Below the pieces are notes generated by a model. That model had not been told where the DNA came from and ran no database searches. It saw only the letters and a list, made by a program, of their open reading frames with translations. A DNA stretch of 64,000 nt from Coniferiporia sulphurascens (taxonomy: Eukaryota > Basidiomycota > Agaricomycetes > Hymenochaetales > Hymenochaetaceae). The stretch covers positions 3,596,001-3,660,000 of the forward strand of contig NBBA01000001.1 in NCBI GenBank assembly GCA_002794785.1. The letters are read 5' to 3'. Positions 33,861 to 44,779 of the stretch are shown here, piece by piece. Position numbers and translations under genes: made by a program. Position 1 is the first letter of the stretch, and each line of letters starts with the position of its first letter.

Positions 33861-33884
33861 GTTCGCCGGACTTGAGCGGCGAAC
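33861..33884. repeat. Perfect 8-base inverted repeat (hairpin)
   Basis: GTTCGCCG at 33861-33868 is matched by CGGCGAAC at 33877-33884 across an 8-base loop. A second, shorter inverted repeat, CTCGA...TCGAG, lies 12 bases further on (33896-33910). Confidence 0.7.
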
Positions 33885-34424
33885 CTGAGTTTGAGCCTCG
33901 AGTGAATCGAGACGCCGGAACATTTAGGTCTCATCGGGATCTAAGAGTGTGGTTTATGCGGCGCCGATGTTGGGTGTTATGTCAGCCAAGGATCGACAGT
34001 GCATAAAGCAGGCATGACAGACGCGCCGTTCCGTTTGCTCGGTCGCGTCGGATGTCTCCTTCCGCCGGCGCGAGCTTTGAAATACAGTGTAGGATTCCAA
34101 GTTCCAACGTGTAATGAATAGCGAGCCCGTTACCGTATTTGGGAGAAGAAATCGCGGCACTTTCCGCGACCTCGATCATTGACGGAAACTCGTAAAGCAG
34201 CCCTCGACTACGTGCGATGCTGTTTTTGACAAGCATGCTGCTCCTGATGACCTAAGCTTGAAACTGTTAAGCCGGTTGGATCGGACCTTTATCACCGGGT
34301 CGAGCCAATGATTTGTGGAGATAAACGGTCGAGTCAGAATTATGATCGGCGTTTCCCATAAGATGTCTTTACGAAAACTTTTAAGCATTCATAGAGGACA
34401 CACCATCCCAGAGCCCGCTTCGCC

Positions 34425-35027
34425 ATGATTAAGACAGAAGGAGTCTCCGTCCCCGCGTACACTATTCGTGACGCCAACGAAAGCGACCTTCCAGGCATTC
34501 CCGAAATCGTCAATGAGCAGATCATCACAAGCCCCGCGATCTTCATAGACGATCCCGTCGATTTAGCGGACCGCCGCGCGTGGCTGCAGGGCTTCAAGGA
34601 AGGGGGATTCTCGCTCTTCGTTGCCGTACCCGTCGAGACCACCACCGACGTGTCGGACGAACCAAAGTCAGAGCCAAGTCCAAGCGTGCTCGGCTTCGCT
34701 GGCTATGGCACGTTTCGCGGCAGGCCTGGGTACCGCTTCACTGTAGAAACGACCTTGTACGTACACAAGTCCGCGCGAAAGACTGGAGTCGGCTCTGAGC
34801 TCATGCGCGTCCTAATTGCGCACGCGAGAGAAACGGGAAATGTACACGTACTCGTTGCTAGCACCTCGGGGGACAATATTGCGTCTGTACGGTTTCACGA
34901 GAAGTTCGGGTTCGTGCAGACGGGCATTATGAAGGAGGTCGGATACAAGTTTGGGCAATGGCAAGATATGATCTTCTTGCAGTTAATCCTCCCGGGAGGG
35001 CCAGGCGGAGCGAAAAGTAACGCATAG
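34425..35027 (+). CDS. GNAT N-acetyltransferase, phosphinothricin-acetyltransferase-like, intronless
   Basis: The single-exon gene encodes 200 residues. It begins MIKTEGVSVPAYTIRDANES; the typical bar/PAT-like start YTIRDANESDLPGI leads to the FAGYGTFRGRPGYRFTVETT strand and the acetyl-CoA loop RKTGVGSELMRVLI (R-x-x-G-x-G). SVRFHEKFGFVQTGIMKEVG matches the C-terminal motif of this family. Members acetylate amino groups of amino-acid analogues such as phosphinothricin or methionine sulfoximine. An insertion rich in Glu/Ser/Pro (SDEPKSEPSPS) interrupts the N-terminal half. It and the small 5' missing pieces aside, nearly all neighbours have introns and this one has none, and its relatives are mainly bacterial; ancient transfer is possible. 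It ends 38 bases before the UreF stop on the other strand. Confidence 0.9.
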   Translation: MIKTEGVSVPAYTIRDANESDLPGIPEIVNEQIITSPAIFIDDPVDLADRRAWLQGFKEGGFSLFVAVPVETTTDVSDEPKSEPSPSVLGFAGYGTFRGRPGYRFTVETTLYVHKSARKTGVGSELMRVLIAHARETGNVHVLVASTSGDNIASVRFHEKFGFVQTGIMKEVGYKFGQWQDMIFLQLILPGGPGGAKSNA

Positions 35028-35065
35028 GCTTGGCGGTACGATCAGTCGCAACGAAGCGCATATAC

Positions 35066-36037
35066 CTAGCTATTAAATATCCTAGAATGTTGCAAGTCGT
35101 GCCTCGCAGACAGTATCTCTCCAAGTGGCCAGGTGTTGGCAGCGCACTCTAGATTATCGAGTATCTGTCCGTCCTCACCGCCAGACGAGGCCTGGAGGCC
35201 AGTCCTTAGATTTTTGCACATTTTGACCTGTTCTTCAACGATATCCTTGACGACGTGTAGAAGCAGCTGCTGGGTGGCATATGGCCCAAGAGTATTAAGG
35301 CGGATGGAGGCAGATAAGAGCGATCTAGCCTGAAGAAAGAGGTGAAGGTGCTGAGATCTCTCTGTAAACCGTATCTCAGCCTTTGTTAATTAACTGTAAA
35401 TACTGGGCATTATACCGAGACTCATGCCCAATGCGGCCGTCAAAACGCCCCAGCACACAGGGAGGTGCCCGTGCGCGTTTTCCCTGCGTATTTGTACCTT
35501 GAGGTCGTCCACGAGACGTGTAATTGCTTGTTCTGTCGCGCTAAATGCATTTTTTTCGGCCACTGGGGTGACGAGTACAGGCTTTGAAAAGCCTTTCGAG
35601 AAAAGCGTGAGGAGTGCAACTCCTTGGGCTTTCGATGCTCTACGAGTAGGGTCGTTCAGTGTCATGGAATGATAGAGCTCGTCCAGCGACAATAGACGGC
35701 CCAGTGCAGAGCGTTGCGCCTCATCCGCATCGACAGTACTGTCAGTTGCTGAAGCTGAGTCTAAGACCTCGAGCTTTTCTCGGTACTCTGAAACAGCTAT
35801 ATGCGCATCAGATACAAAGGGGAGCGCGCTGTGTGCGTATGTTTGTAGGTTATCCCGTGTAAAATCGATGACAGCCTGGTTGGATCGCGCGGCCTGCGAA
35901 GAATTGGATGAACTGGACACCCTGGAGAAGCCATGCTTGATGTATGATTCGAGCCCGGAAGAAGCGACGAATGAGCCAGTGGGGAGATTTCCGTCTGCGA
36001 GAATCAGCATAATGTACGACTCTGTTGCATCGTCCAT
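35066..36037 (-). CDS. ureF: Urease accessory protein UreF
   Basis: UreF works with UreD and UreG to load nickel and CO2 into apo-urease. Exons 36037-35416 and 35361-35066 with a 54-base intron give 305 residues. The start MDDATESYIMLILADGNLPT continues into GSFVASSGLESYIKHG, the family signature. Then come LYHSMTLNDPTRRASKAQG, HLPVCWGVLTAALG, LFLQARSLLSASIRLNTLGP and the invariant ending WPLGEILSARHDLQHSRIFN. It follows that this fungus makes urease. The open frame extends 39 codons upstream of the chosen ATG but without another ATG. Confidence 0.95.
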
Positions 36038-36206
36038 GGTGGAAAAGCCTAAAAGCGAGACGCGTCCGTCCGCCGGGATACCAAGGTCTGAATGCGTTTG
36101 TTTGTACACAACAAACAACAGCTTATTTCTAACACTTTGAGGGACGACACTCAAATTTAGTTACTACGCTGCTCAACCCCCTTGAACCTGTCTAACAGCA
36201 AACAAA

Positions 36207-37479
36207 ATGTCGTCGCTACGCAATTCGCTGCACCGACGCAACCACAAGGAGCGCTCGCAGCTCTCACATCGTTCCAAGTTTGGTCTTCTTGAAAAGCACA
36301 AAGACTATGTCCTTCGAGCGCGGGACTACCACTCTAAACAGGATCGCATTCAGAGACTCCGGCAAAAGGCCGCAGACCGAAACAAGGATGAGTTTTACTT
36401 TGGGATGAACAGACAGAAGACGCAGGTAAGCACGACTTTTTGGACGACTCTGTTTTCTGCATAAATGTGCTCATGGGCTTTTTTCTGCAATTTTCCAGGG
36501 CGGCGTGCATGTTCAAGACAGAGGCAACTCATCCCTAGACGCAGATATAGCGAAGGTACTTAAAACGCAAGATGAAAACTACATTCGAACAATGCGCGCC
36601 GCAGGCCTAAAAGTGAATATAGCACCCTTTACACAATCGTCGCAGTCTCATTCTATGTCCTCAGAAAATAGAAAAGCTTAAGGCACAGCTTACGGCGTTG
36701 GCGGACCTCATTGCGCCTCATCTTGCCTATGACGATGAGCAGGAGCATGGGCTTGACGAAGAGGAACTGTCCGTCCTTGGTCGAGCGGGTATCGTTCGAC
36801 CCAGTAAGAAATCGAAGGGGAAATCGAAGCAGAGTTCAAAACATTTGATATTCATGGACAACGAAGTAGAGGGTACGCATTCCCGCACCCTGTTTAACGG
36901 AGCCGTTTAAGGCCGGTATGCTAATAGACCGGTCTTTAGCCCGCGCGTATATGGAAGAGCAGACCTCGTCCAGCAGGGTGGCTGCAAAAGTAACGACGGA
37001 AAGTTCTGGGGAGGACAGTGACATGGTGGATTTGGGGTGGAAGGAGAACAAGGACTTGGGAAAAAGCGAAAAGGGAAAGGCGGCCCGGATGGATGCAGAA
37101 GAGACGGCCGCAGAGGCATCGGAGAGACGTGAAATGGCCAAGGCAAGTTGCAATTTTTGTGTACGGGAATCAATTTAATCTAGACACTACACAGAAACAT
37201 CGCACGCGCCTTCTGAAGGAACTGTCCGCGCGTCTGGCACGCGATGTCCAACTGCGGTATGCCGAGCGCGAGCTGTCTATGCAGCGGCTGCTGATGGGAA
37301 AGGGCGGGAGCATGAAGTTACGGGGAGTCGAGAAAGTCGAAGGCGGGAATGATGAGGATGAGCTGAATGAAGACGAACTGGATTCGATGAAGATAAAAAA
37401 GTCGGAGCAGGAACGGGCGCGAAGGGATAAGGCGTACAAGCCCAGGGTGTACAAGTGGCGACTTGAAAGAAAGAAATGA
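36207..37479 (+). CDS. UTP11: U3 snoRNP component Utp11
   Basis: Utp11 belongs to the small-subunit processome for 18S rRNA maturation in the nucleolus. Exons 36207-36425, 36499-36612, 36665-36872, 36940-37142 and 37195-37479 give 342 residues. The N-terminus [20 protein letters not shown] and [20 protein letters not shown] are nearly invariant, as is [14 protein letters not shown]. The C-terminus [20 protein letters not shown] and [14 protein letters not shown] close the family match. The middle is acidic and variable. The fourth intron (37143-37194) is GC-AG: AAG|GCAAGT...CACAG. A GT alternative inside it would leave a 34-base intron, which is too short. Confidence 0.94.
37143..37194 (+). 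other. GC-AG intron in UTP11
   Basis: The donor AAG|GCAAGTT is the same nonamer as at the PA28 GC-AG intron; the acceptor is ACACAG. Removal joins EMAK to [10 protein letters not shown] in frame, as in other Utp11 proteins. Confidence 0.85.
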
Positions 37480-37593
37480 TTATGTAATCACGCAGTTGAT
37501 GATGTCAGTTATCGTCTGGACTCTGGCATCGCCGCCTTAATCCATTTTATTCATTTTCTCTTCCGCTAGTCCCCGTCTTTACCTTTAACCACT

Positions 37594-39578
37594 ATGGCTG
37601 CCATGAGTCTCACCAAACAGGCGCTGTCCGTGCTTGGTCGTGAAAAGCCTCACGTACGCCCTACTGTCAATGCACCGCACTGCGGGCACCAAAGATAACA
37701 AAGCGTTCCGATCCGCGTAGTCCTCAATTACAGATCTCGTCGAGATCCTGACCTCCCCCAGCTACGATGCCGAAGCATATGACGGGCACGTTAAACTTTG
37801 GCTTTGAGAGGCTCTGTCTCAGAAACTCATGCCGTGCTTCAGAATACCTGAGCTTGTCGAGTCAATAAACTTGCAGCCTACAGGGTGAATAAATCATTAT
37901 GCTGATCATTTTTTACACCTGATAATCCGCGCGTAGGCCCGCAGAGGCATCCCGGGCTATACGAAAGAAGCTTAAGCATGGTGATGCTCACAGGCAGTAT
38001 CGTGCTCTTGTCGTGAGTCTCTATATGCGCTTTATGCCAGTGCCTGTCTAATCTCTTTCTCAGCTTTTAAAGGCAACTGTCGAGAATGGAGGACAGCGTT
38101 TCCAAAGTACGTGTACCACGTAGCCAAATCGTCACGACGCTCCTCTTAGTCCGTACCCACAGCCACATTCGCCGACGGACAGCTTACTGACGCGATCAAA
38201 CACCTTGTAAACGACCCCGGAACGGACCCGAAGGTAAAAAGGAAGCTCATCGGCGTCCTTGGTTCTTGGCAGAAGCAATTTCAAGGCGATGCGCGCATGT
38301 CCCTTGTCGCGAACCTTTACAAATCCGTCCCGCACGCCCCTGCGACTAGGGCGTCAATTGAAATTGCTCCAGAAACAGATTATGGAAGACGCAAACGGGA
38401 GGAGCGCGAGGCGAAGGAGGAGGCAAAGCGTAAAATGAAGGAGGCGAAGGAAGAAGAGAAGCGAAAGAAGGAAGAGCAGGAACGACAAAGGGCGGTTAGA
38501 GATCAAAGGAAGCAGCGACCTCCGTTTAACTTTGAGAAGGAAAAACCGCAGATCCTCCAGACAATTGCTGAGACGTCACAGGCGGCGAATAACCTTGTCA
38601 ATGCTTTAACGGTTCGTCCCTTCATATTCTCTACCGCAATGCACCTCGCTAACGAGTCGGACAGCTTGTAAATCCCGAACATGAAAGTGTACAGGATAAT
38701 GCGAAGGTGAAGGAGTGTATTGAGATGGCTAAGCTATCTCGCAAACGAGTCGTTCGATATATCCAGGTAATTTACCGTCTGACCACTTCAGTGATTATGT
38801 TTACAAGAGAATCTAGCTCGTCGAAAACGAGGAGCTTATAGGAACATTACTCGAGACAAATGAGCGAGTGATAGCGTCATTGCAGATGTATGACAAGGTG
38901 TGCCAAAAGTTCAGAAGCCATGACAGCTCATGTAATTCTTTCTTGTGGCTCTTTTACAGCTCATAAGACCAGCCATGACCAACCAAGATATCGAGGAAAT
39001 GCAGCAGCAAATGGCTACAGTCAATGTCCAACATTCGGGCGAGCTTGATAGATTGCAAGGAAAGCAGCGCGCAGCTATCGAGCGCCAGATTAGTCGCAAC
39101 AGAGATAGAGAACACGCACCGGAATCGCCCCCAAACTCCGCGGGTCTTCACCCTGATTTGCAGGACTTAAGCTTTGGCGGAATGGGACTAAGCCATGAGT
39201 ACGCCACTCCATTTTTATACTTGATGAGCATGGTCTGAAACTTTTGGTCGTAGGAATTTGCCCCCTCCCCTTCGACCGGATGCCCATAGTTCTGACGAAG
39301 ATGATTATAACGCGCGCGGTTCACTCTCCGACTATAGCGATTATGATTCTTCCGACGAGGAAACGCGTCACAGACGCACTACCGCGCCTGCCAGCAGTTC
39401 CTATGGGGCGTCGTCCTCCAGGCCCTACGCAAACGTATCTGATGAGGAAGTTGACACGCGAAAAGACACGCGGCAGGCACTTTTGCAGGAAGATCCGTTC
39501 GCTGATCCATTTGCAGACCAACAGGAGGCAGAGGTCGAAACACCCGGGATTGTACACAAGAAGGGGATGGTGTGGTGA
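37594..39578 (+). CDS. LSB5: VHS-GAT domain endocytic/actin adaptor Lsb5-like
   Basis: Lsb5 links ubiquitinated cargo and Arf to the actin machinery at endocytic sites. Ten exons (37594-37653, 37721-37785, 37843-37884, 37937-38012, 38064-38106, 38163-38611, 38665-38766, 38817-38897, 38960-39198, 39254-39578) give 493 residues. The VHS domain reads SSITDLVEILTSPSYDAEAY, DGIPELVESINLQPTGPAEA and ALVLLKATVENGGQRFQTTF. A charged Lys/Glu helix of about 45 residues follows. The GAT three-helix bundle includes AKVKECIEMAKLSRKRVVRY and LIGTLLETNERVIASLQMYD. The acidic tail ends with two DPF motifs (EDPFADPFADQ), typical AP-2/EH-type ligands. Intron 2 (37786-37842) must be GC-AG to give the conserved DGIPELVES. 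Confidence 0.92.
37786..37842 (+). other. GC-AG intron in LSB5
   Basis: The donor is GACGG|GCACGT and the acceptor is CTTCAG, 57 bases. It yields Y-D-G-I-P-E-L-V-E-S. The nearest GT donor (CAC|GTTAAA) leaves no acceptor of normal spacing in frame. The hexamer is less canonical than the other two GC donors. Confidence 0.75.
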
Positions 39579-39881
39579 TACACGACTGCGGGTGTACATT
39601 TCCCCTAATAACTCTTGAACACACCAAATCTTGTTTAACTAGTACTTGTGTTGTATTTTAGAAAGCTTGGTTTGCTTGACTTGTGTGATATGTTGTAGGT
39701 TATGAAACATGTATCTGTTCTCAACCTTTTGTTCTCGAAGGGTAGACGCCCGAAACTGACGCCCTTCATACAAACAGCGTGTAGTAAATAGCACCACGAA
39801 AACAGCGAAACGGTGAATAAGTGAAAAAGAATCACAGTTTGAAAAGGTCTGGATTTATGTTCTGGAAAATGTCCATCAGCT
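39579..39881. other. Convergent 3' region between LSB5 and RFC4
   Basis: These 303 AT-rich bases carry 3' UTRs from both sides. Nothing else is visible. Confidence 0.5.
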
Positions 39882-41266
39882 TCAGTATTCCACACGTATT
39901 AGTAGACGGACCATCTTGCAGAGACGGGCGACCAGTCCCCCCAGCTGGACGAGTGTTCCAACGCCCTCTAATATCCGCATATGTGTGAATCCAATTTCCT
40001 AAACACAGTTGTCAGACAATTCGGTTTAAAACACCATCATTACCGACCTTTATGTACTCTAGTTTGGTATATTCAGGCAATCTGCCAGGAGTCAGCTTCG
40101 CAGAGTTAAAACGTGTAAAGACGTACTCGTCGAATGTTTTCACCACACGGAAGATAGTCACCACAATATCAACCGCGCTGTACCCCTGGTCCCACAGATC
40201 CGTGAGCTTTTCCATCGAGGTATTGATGTCACCCTTCATGCATGCCCGGATCATCGACTGGACAAGAATAGGGTGCGGCTGGTCACAGACTTTGAAGACA
40301 TTGTCTCCGGATACAAAGCCGAAGCCTGAGTATGTTGACTGCAGATTGTTAATGGCCTGTCGCATGTCTCCTTCGGAAGTAAATATGAGTGCAGTGAGCC
40401 CATCGTCATTGTGTTGCACCTGCAACCGTCAAGAATCATAAATATTAAAACTGTAGATGTCAGAATCAACGACCACCTTTTCCATCTCGCATATCTCCAA
40501 AAGTCGTTTAAGGATCTCAGTGTCGCGCAGCTTTGCATATCGCAAAATGGCACAACGGGACTGAATGGGTTCAATTATCTTGTTTGACATATTACAGGCC
40601 AAAGCAAATCGAGTGGTATTTGAATAAATTTCCATTGTCCGCCGAAGTGCTTGTTGCGCGCCAGCAGTCATGCTTGTTGGATATCAGATATGCATCGTTC
40701 CGCCTCAAGTATTAATGTAAAATTACACACCTGTCCGCCTCGTCAAGAATCACGACCTTATGTCGTCCAGGTGGGAGTGTTACCTTCTTCTGTGCGAATG
40801 ATTTTATTTTATTACGGACGACGTCGATACCTCTGTCACACAATAAGGTTCTGAGGGAGTTAGGTTATGATGTGCATTACCTTTCATCCGATGCATTTAG
40901 CTCAAGAACCCCTTCCTTGTACGCGTCGCCAAGTAATTGGTGGGCAAGGCAGTGGATACTCGTCGTTTTACCGATACCGGGAAGTCCCTGTAAGACATCA
41001 GAGCTTGAGATAAGTATTCTAATCTCCAAGATGACGGGCCCACGGAGATGATGATATGCGGACAATTCCCGTCCCTCGCGATGACTTTGAGACGCTCGAT
41101 GGTTTCCGAGTTCCCGACGACGTCGTCTAGGTATTGCGGACGATACTTCTCTACCCTGCATTCAAACATAGAACCCTAGAGCGAGTGCGTTGTGCCATAC
41201 AAACACATACCAAGGAAGTTCGTAAGGTATGTCCGTCGCGGGTGTCTTGCCTTTTGACGCGGACAT
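39882..41266 (-). CDS. RFC4: Replication factor C subunit 4 (clamp loader)
   Basis: RFC loads the PCNA clamp at primer ends. Seven exons (41266-41211, 41155-41044, 40987-40881, 40832-40731, 40672-40477, 40419-40048, 39998-39882) give 353 residues. It starts with a short leader and [18 protein letters not shown]. Walker A is [13 protein letters not shown] at about residues 57-69, the RFC box is [18 protein letters not shown], Walker B is [20 protein letters not shown], and the arginine finger is [24 protein letters not shown] and [19 protein letters not shown] place it with yeast Rfc4 (human RFC2). The last exon adds a slightly longer, basic tail ([11 protein letters not shown]). It diverges from the mitochondrial seryl-tRNA synthetase. 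Confidence 0.96.
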
Positions 41267-41354
41267 GATGGTAAGAGGCGAACGCGTTGTTTGGTGTCGT
41301 TTACGCGTCAAGGAAAATGACTTGGCGATCGGCGACTCACGTCCTTGACGGAAA

Positions 41355-42992
41355 ATGTCTTTCGCTCGATTACATCGACTTTCGCCTTGCTGCTCGTGTA
41401 TCGAGAGACTGTCCAACACGGGCACTTCAAACGCTGCTGTAGGTAAATAATATGTAGGAACTTAGCTCTTAACTGACATTAGGCAAAGCACAGTCCGAAA
41501 CGCCTATTCTCTTCGTCCAGGTGCTGCAAAACCGACCAGTCTCGTCTCGCTGCTTCTTCGGGTCTTCCAAAACCGCGTCTAGACTATCGGGCAATATCAG
41601 ACAATGTACTCTACAAGTCGCACAATGCGTTCAATAGGAAATCGCCAATGCCCGTCGGAGCCATCCAGTCTGTTGCTCGCCTGTACGATGAGCACAAACG
41701 TCTGACTTCAGCACTGAACTCCAAGCTCTACGCTCGCACAAACATTGGAGACCGTATACGTGACTGCACCGGTGTGGCCAAGGAAGAGGCGAAGCGGGAA
41801 GCGAAATCGCTCAAAGCAGATATCTCTTCTCTTGAGCAGAAGCTTGCAGATATCGACAATGAACTGTATTCAGTGGCTTCCACTATCCCCAACGACACGC
41901 ATCCAGATGTACCTATTGGACCAGAGGGTGCAGCGAAGACGGTAGCTACTTATGGACCGAAATGTTTGCCCGCATCATCTTCGCGTGACCATGTAGCCGT
42001 CGGTCGCGCCCTCGGCCTCATTGACCTTGAAGCAGCGGCAGTCGTTACGGGTTCTTCATGGTATTACCTATTGAACGAAGGTGCCCTACTCGAGATGGCT
42101 CTGACTCAGTATGCAATGAGCAAGGCTATTGAACGCGGGTTCAAGCCAACGACGACGCCGGATGTGGTGAAGACAGACATCGCGACGAGATGCGGATTTC
42201 AGCCAAGGGACCAAGGTGATCCGCCGGTACACCAGATGTACCACCTGCAAAACAACTCATCTGCGCAACCTGAGCTTGTTCTGAGTGGCACGGCGGAAAT
42301 CCCTTTAGCGGGATTATTTGCGAACAAGGTATACCAGGAAGGAGAGCTTCCCTTGAAACTTGTAGGTCTCGGACGGGCCTTCCGCTCAGAGGCGGGCGCA
42401 AGAGGAGCAGACACTCGGGGTCTGTACCGTGTGCATCAGTTCTCCAAGCTCGAACTGTTTGTAATCTGTACGCAAGAGAGGAGCGAGGAGATGTTGAGGG
42501 AAATGCTCGACCTCCAGGTCGAAATATTCAATGGACTCGGTCTGCCTCTGAGGTTCGTTCTTGGTACTTTGGTTTCCTGACCGGGCTCTGACTCCTGTGA
42601 ACAGAGTCCTTGATATGCCGACTGAAGAACTTGGCTCAAGTGCGTATAGGAAATATGACATAGAAGCATGGATGCCCGGCAGGGGGAGCTGGGGAGAAAT
42701 TTCGTCAACTTCCAACTGCACCGACTATCAGGCTCGGCGCCTGCATATTCGCTACAGACGTACTCCCTCGCCCGAAGTATCCTCGTCGTCTTCCACGCCT
42801 GCAAATGTAGCGATACCCTTTGTGCACTCTTTGAATGGTACTGCTGCCGCCATTCCCAGGCTGATTGTTGCACTGTTAGAGAATGGTGCACGGTTTGGTG
42901 ACAATGGAGAGGTGGTTGGAATAGACCTGCCCGTGGCATTAAAGCTTTTTTGGCTGAAGACTGCTGGCCCTTCGCAAATTAGATGGATTTAA
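41355..42992 (+). CDS. DIA4: Seryl-tRNA synthetase, mitochondrial
   Basis: This class II synthetase charges mitochondrial tRNA(Ser). Proposed exons 41355-41438, 41483-42552 and 42605-42992 give 513 residues. The first 80 residues are basic and Ser-rich (for example [17 protein letters not shown]), as in a mitochondrial targeting region; exon 1 ([15 protein letters not shown]) is inferred from frame and a GTAGGT...CATTAG intron. A coiled-coil tRNA-binding arm ([20 protein letters not shown]) follows. The catalytic core has [11 protein letters not shown], motif 2 [20 protein letters not shown] with [30 protein letters not shown] and motif 3 [20 protein letters not shown]. The core is certain, the first exon less so. 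Confidence 0.92.
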
Positions 42993-43266
42993 TGAATCTT
43001 ACGGCTGTCTTTGTATCCGTGAATACAATATTTCCCAGCTTCTGCCTGTAATCCTGGATCACCAGTTGTCAAACAATTATATCGAAAAAGGACTTTATTC
43101 GTATTTTTACTTTCTGACATAATCAAGGCGCGTCAAAATATTGTCTGAACTCTGCACGCGACTTGTGCATAGACCACACAGTCCCCGCTTTCAAGCTCTC
43201 TGCTCCTGCTCTAGTGCTGTGTTATTTCTCGATTTTACTCGCATATCATCTCCAATAATTACTGTG

Positions 43267-44516
43267 ATGGCTAGTCCTCGGTCATTTTCTATACATGGAC
43301 GAGGCCTAAAGCTCAACACTCGCGCCGATATCGAGCCACATCTCGAGACCCTACGAGCAACGAAAGATGTGGAGGAGGTGCACTTTGGAGGAAATACACT
43401 AGGCGTTGAGGCAAGCGAAGCGCTTGCAGAAGTCTTGGTTACCTTGGAATCGTTGAAGGTATGCTATATGCTCCCTTTTGACTGGCTTATAGCAGCTGAT
43501 GCTCCAAACAGGTTGCAGATTTCGCTGATGTCTTCACCGGTCGTCTGATCACCGAGATCCCTCAAGCATTAGCTGCTATTTGCAACTCGCTAAAAGGGCA
43601 CGCATCTCTTATCGAGCTCGATCTGAGTGACAATGCGTTCGGTGGTCGCTCTGCAGACCCCATCGTACCCTTCCTTACACAAAACCGGACTTTCCAAGTC
43701 CTGAAACTCAATAACAATGGCCTTGGCCCTTCTGGCGGTGCCATCATCGCCAACGCATTGCTCGAATCTGCGAAGCTTAGCAAAGCTGAAGGAAAAGTAT
43801 CAAATTTACGGACGGTCATTTGTGGGCGGAATAGATTGCAGGATGACTCCGCGCCGATGTTCGCCGAAGCTTTTGCTGCCCATGGAGGGCTCGTTGAGGT
43901 GAGAATGCCACAGAATGGCATTCGTATGGGTGGTATTGCGGCGTTGGCAGCTGGTCTGGCGAGTAACCCGAACCTGGAAAGCCTCGATCTGCAGGACAAC
44001 TGCGCGAAGGGGTCAGGGACACGCGCTCTCGCTCAAGCCTTACCGTCGTGGCCAGAACTTAGAACGTTGAACCTTTCAGAGTGTCTTCTTGGCGGCCGCG
44101 CCGGTATAGCCCTCGCATCGGCGCTGAGTAGAGGATCAAATCCGAAACTCGAAACCCTGAAGCTTGAACTGGGCGAACTTGATAACCGGTCGCTCAGCAT
44201 CTTGGCGGAAGCAATTCGTGATCATGGTGCCGAGCTGACCACACTTGAAATCAATGCGAACCGTGCTGATCCAGAGGAGAAATGTATCCAGGACATCAAG
44301 GCGGCACTGGAGAAGCACGGCCACGAGGATGCATTGGGCGAGCTCGATGAGATGGAAGAGTATGAAGAGGAGGAAGAGAGTGAAGAGGAGGAGAAAGATG
44401 CAGAGGAGGAGGAGGAGGATGTCGAAGAAAACAAGGAACCTGCAGTCAAGGATGATCAGCAAGCAGACGATCTGGCGGACCTCATGGCAAAGGTATCAAT
44501 CAACCCTTCGTCGTGA
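43267..44516 (+). CDS. RNA1: Ran GTPase-activating protein (RanGAP, Rna1)
   Basis: RanGAP stimulates GTP hydrolysis on Ran at the cytoplasmic side of nuclear pores. Exons 43267-43458 and 43512-44516 give 398 residues. The N-terminus FSIHGRGLKLNTRADIEPHL leads into about eleven leucine-rich repeats, e.g. LIELDLSDNAFGGRSADPIV, FQVLKLNNNGLGPSGGAII and LRTVICGRNRLQDDSAPMFA. The last carries the Arg-containing CGRNRL typical of RanGAP. A long Glu-rich tail (EEYEEEEESEEEEKDAEEE) follows, then DLADLMAKVSI, as in yeast Rna1. There is no SUMO/RanBP2-binding domain, as expected in fungi. Confidence 0.95.
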
Positions 44517-44779
44517 GTCACTTCGTCATTTCCCGTTTTATTCTGTTAGGGATTTAGCTGTATTCATGAGCGATGTTGTATATCAGTAACGGTGAAGTTA
44601 GAACTCGCGACCCGTCCTTTTTTCCTATCGAGACAATGCGAAATAAGGATTACGTTGGGTGTTTAGATCACGTGATCGCGTCACTGCTGCTTCTCTTGGC
44701 GTTTGTCCAGCCTGAGGTCTGCTTTGCGTTACTATTTGCTACGATAACCCAACTCCCGTTCCCTTTCATTGCCGTCGGT

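Larger units (their letters stand above)
33410..34424. other. 1 kb gene-free region holding a PacC-site cluster and hairpins
   Basis: No convincing gene occurs in either strand. The short minus-strand frames (33662-33934, 33954-34236, 34176-34388) have no recognisable protein. The region contains the GCCAAG cluster at 33697-33764 and the inverted repeat at 33861-33884. Because both flanking genes are on the plus strand, it is the 3' side of the reductase and the promoter side of the acetyltransferase. Confidence 0.55.

Noticed and set aside
33662..34388. Three short minus-strand open frames in the gene-free kilobase
   Set aside because: No homology signal, biased composition, no splice pattern that links them.
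37152..37194. GT donor inside the UTP11 GC-AG intron
   Set aside because: It would leave a 34-base intron, shorter than any other here, and insert residues absent from the family.
44513..44549. Possible terminal intron in RanGAP (TCGTC|GTGAGT...GTTAG) giving a different tail
   Set aside because: It is only 37 bases long. The uninterrupted frame already ends in the usual DLADLMAKVSI tail.
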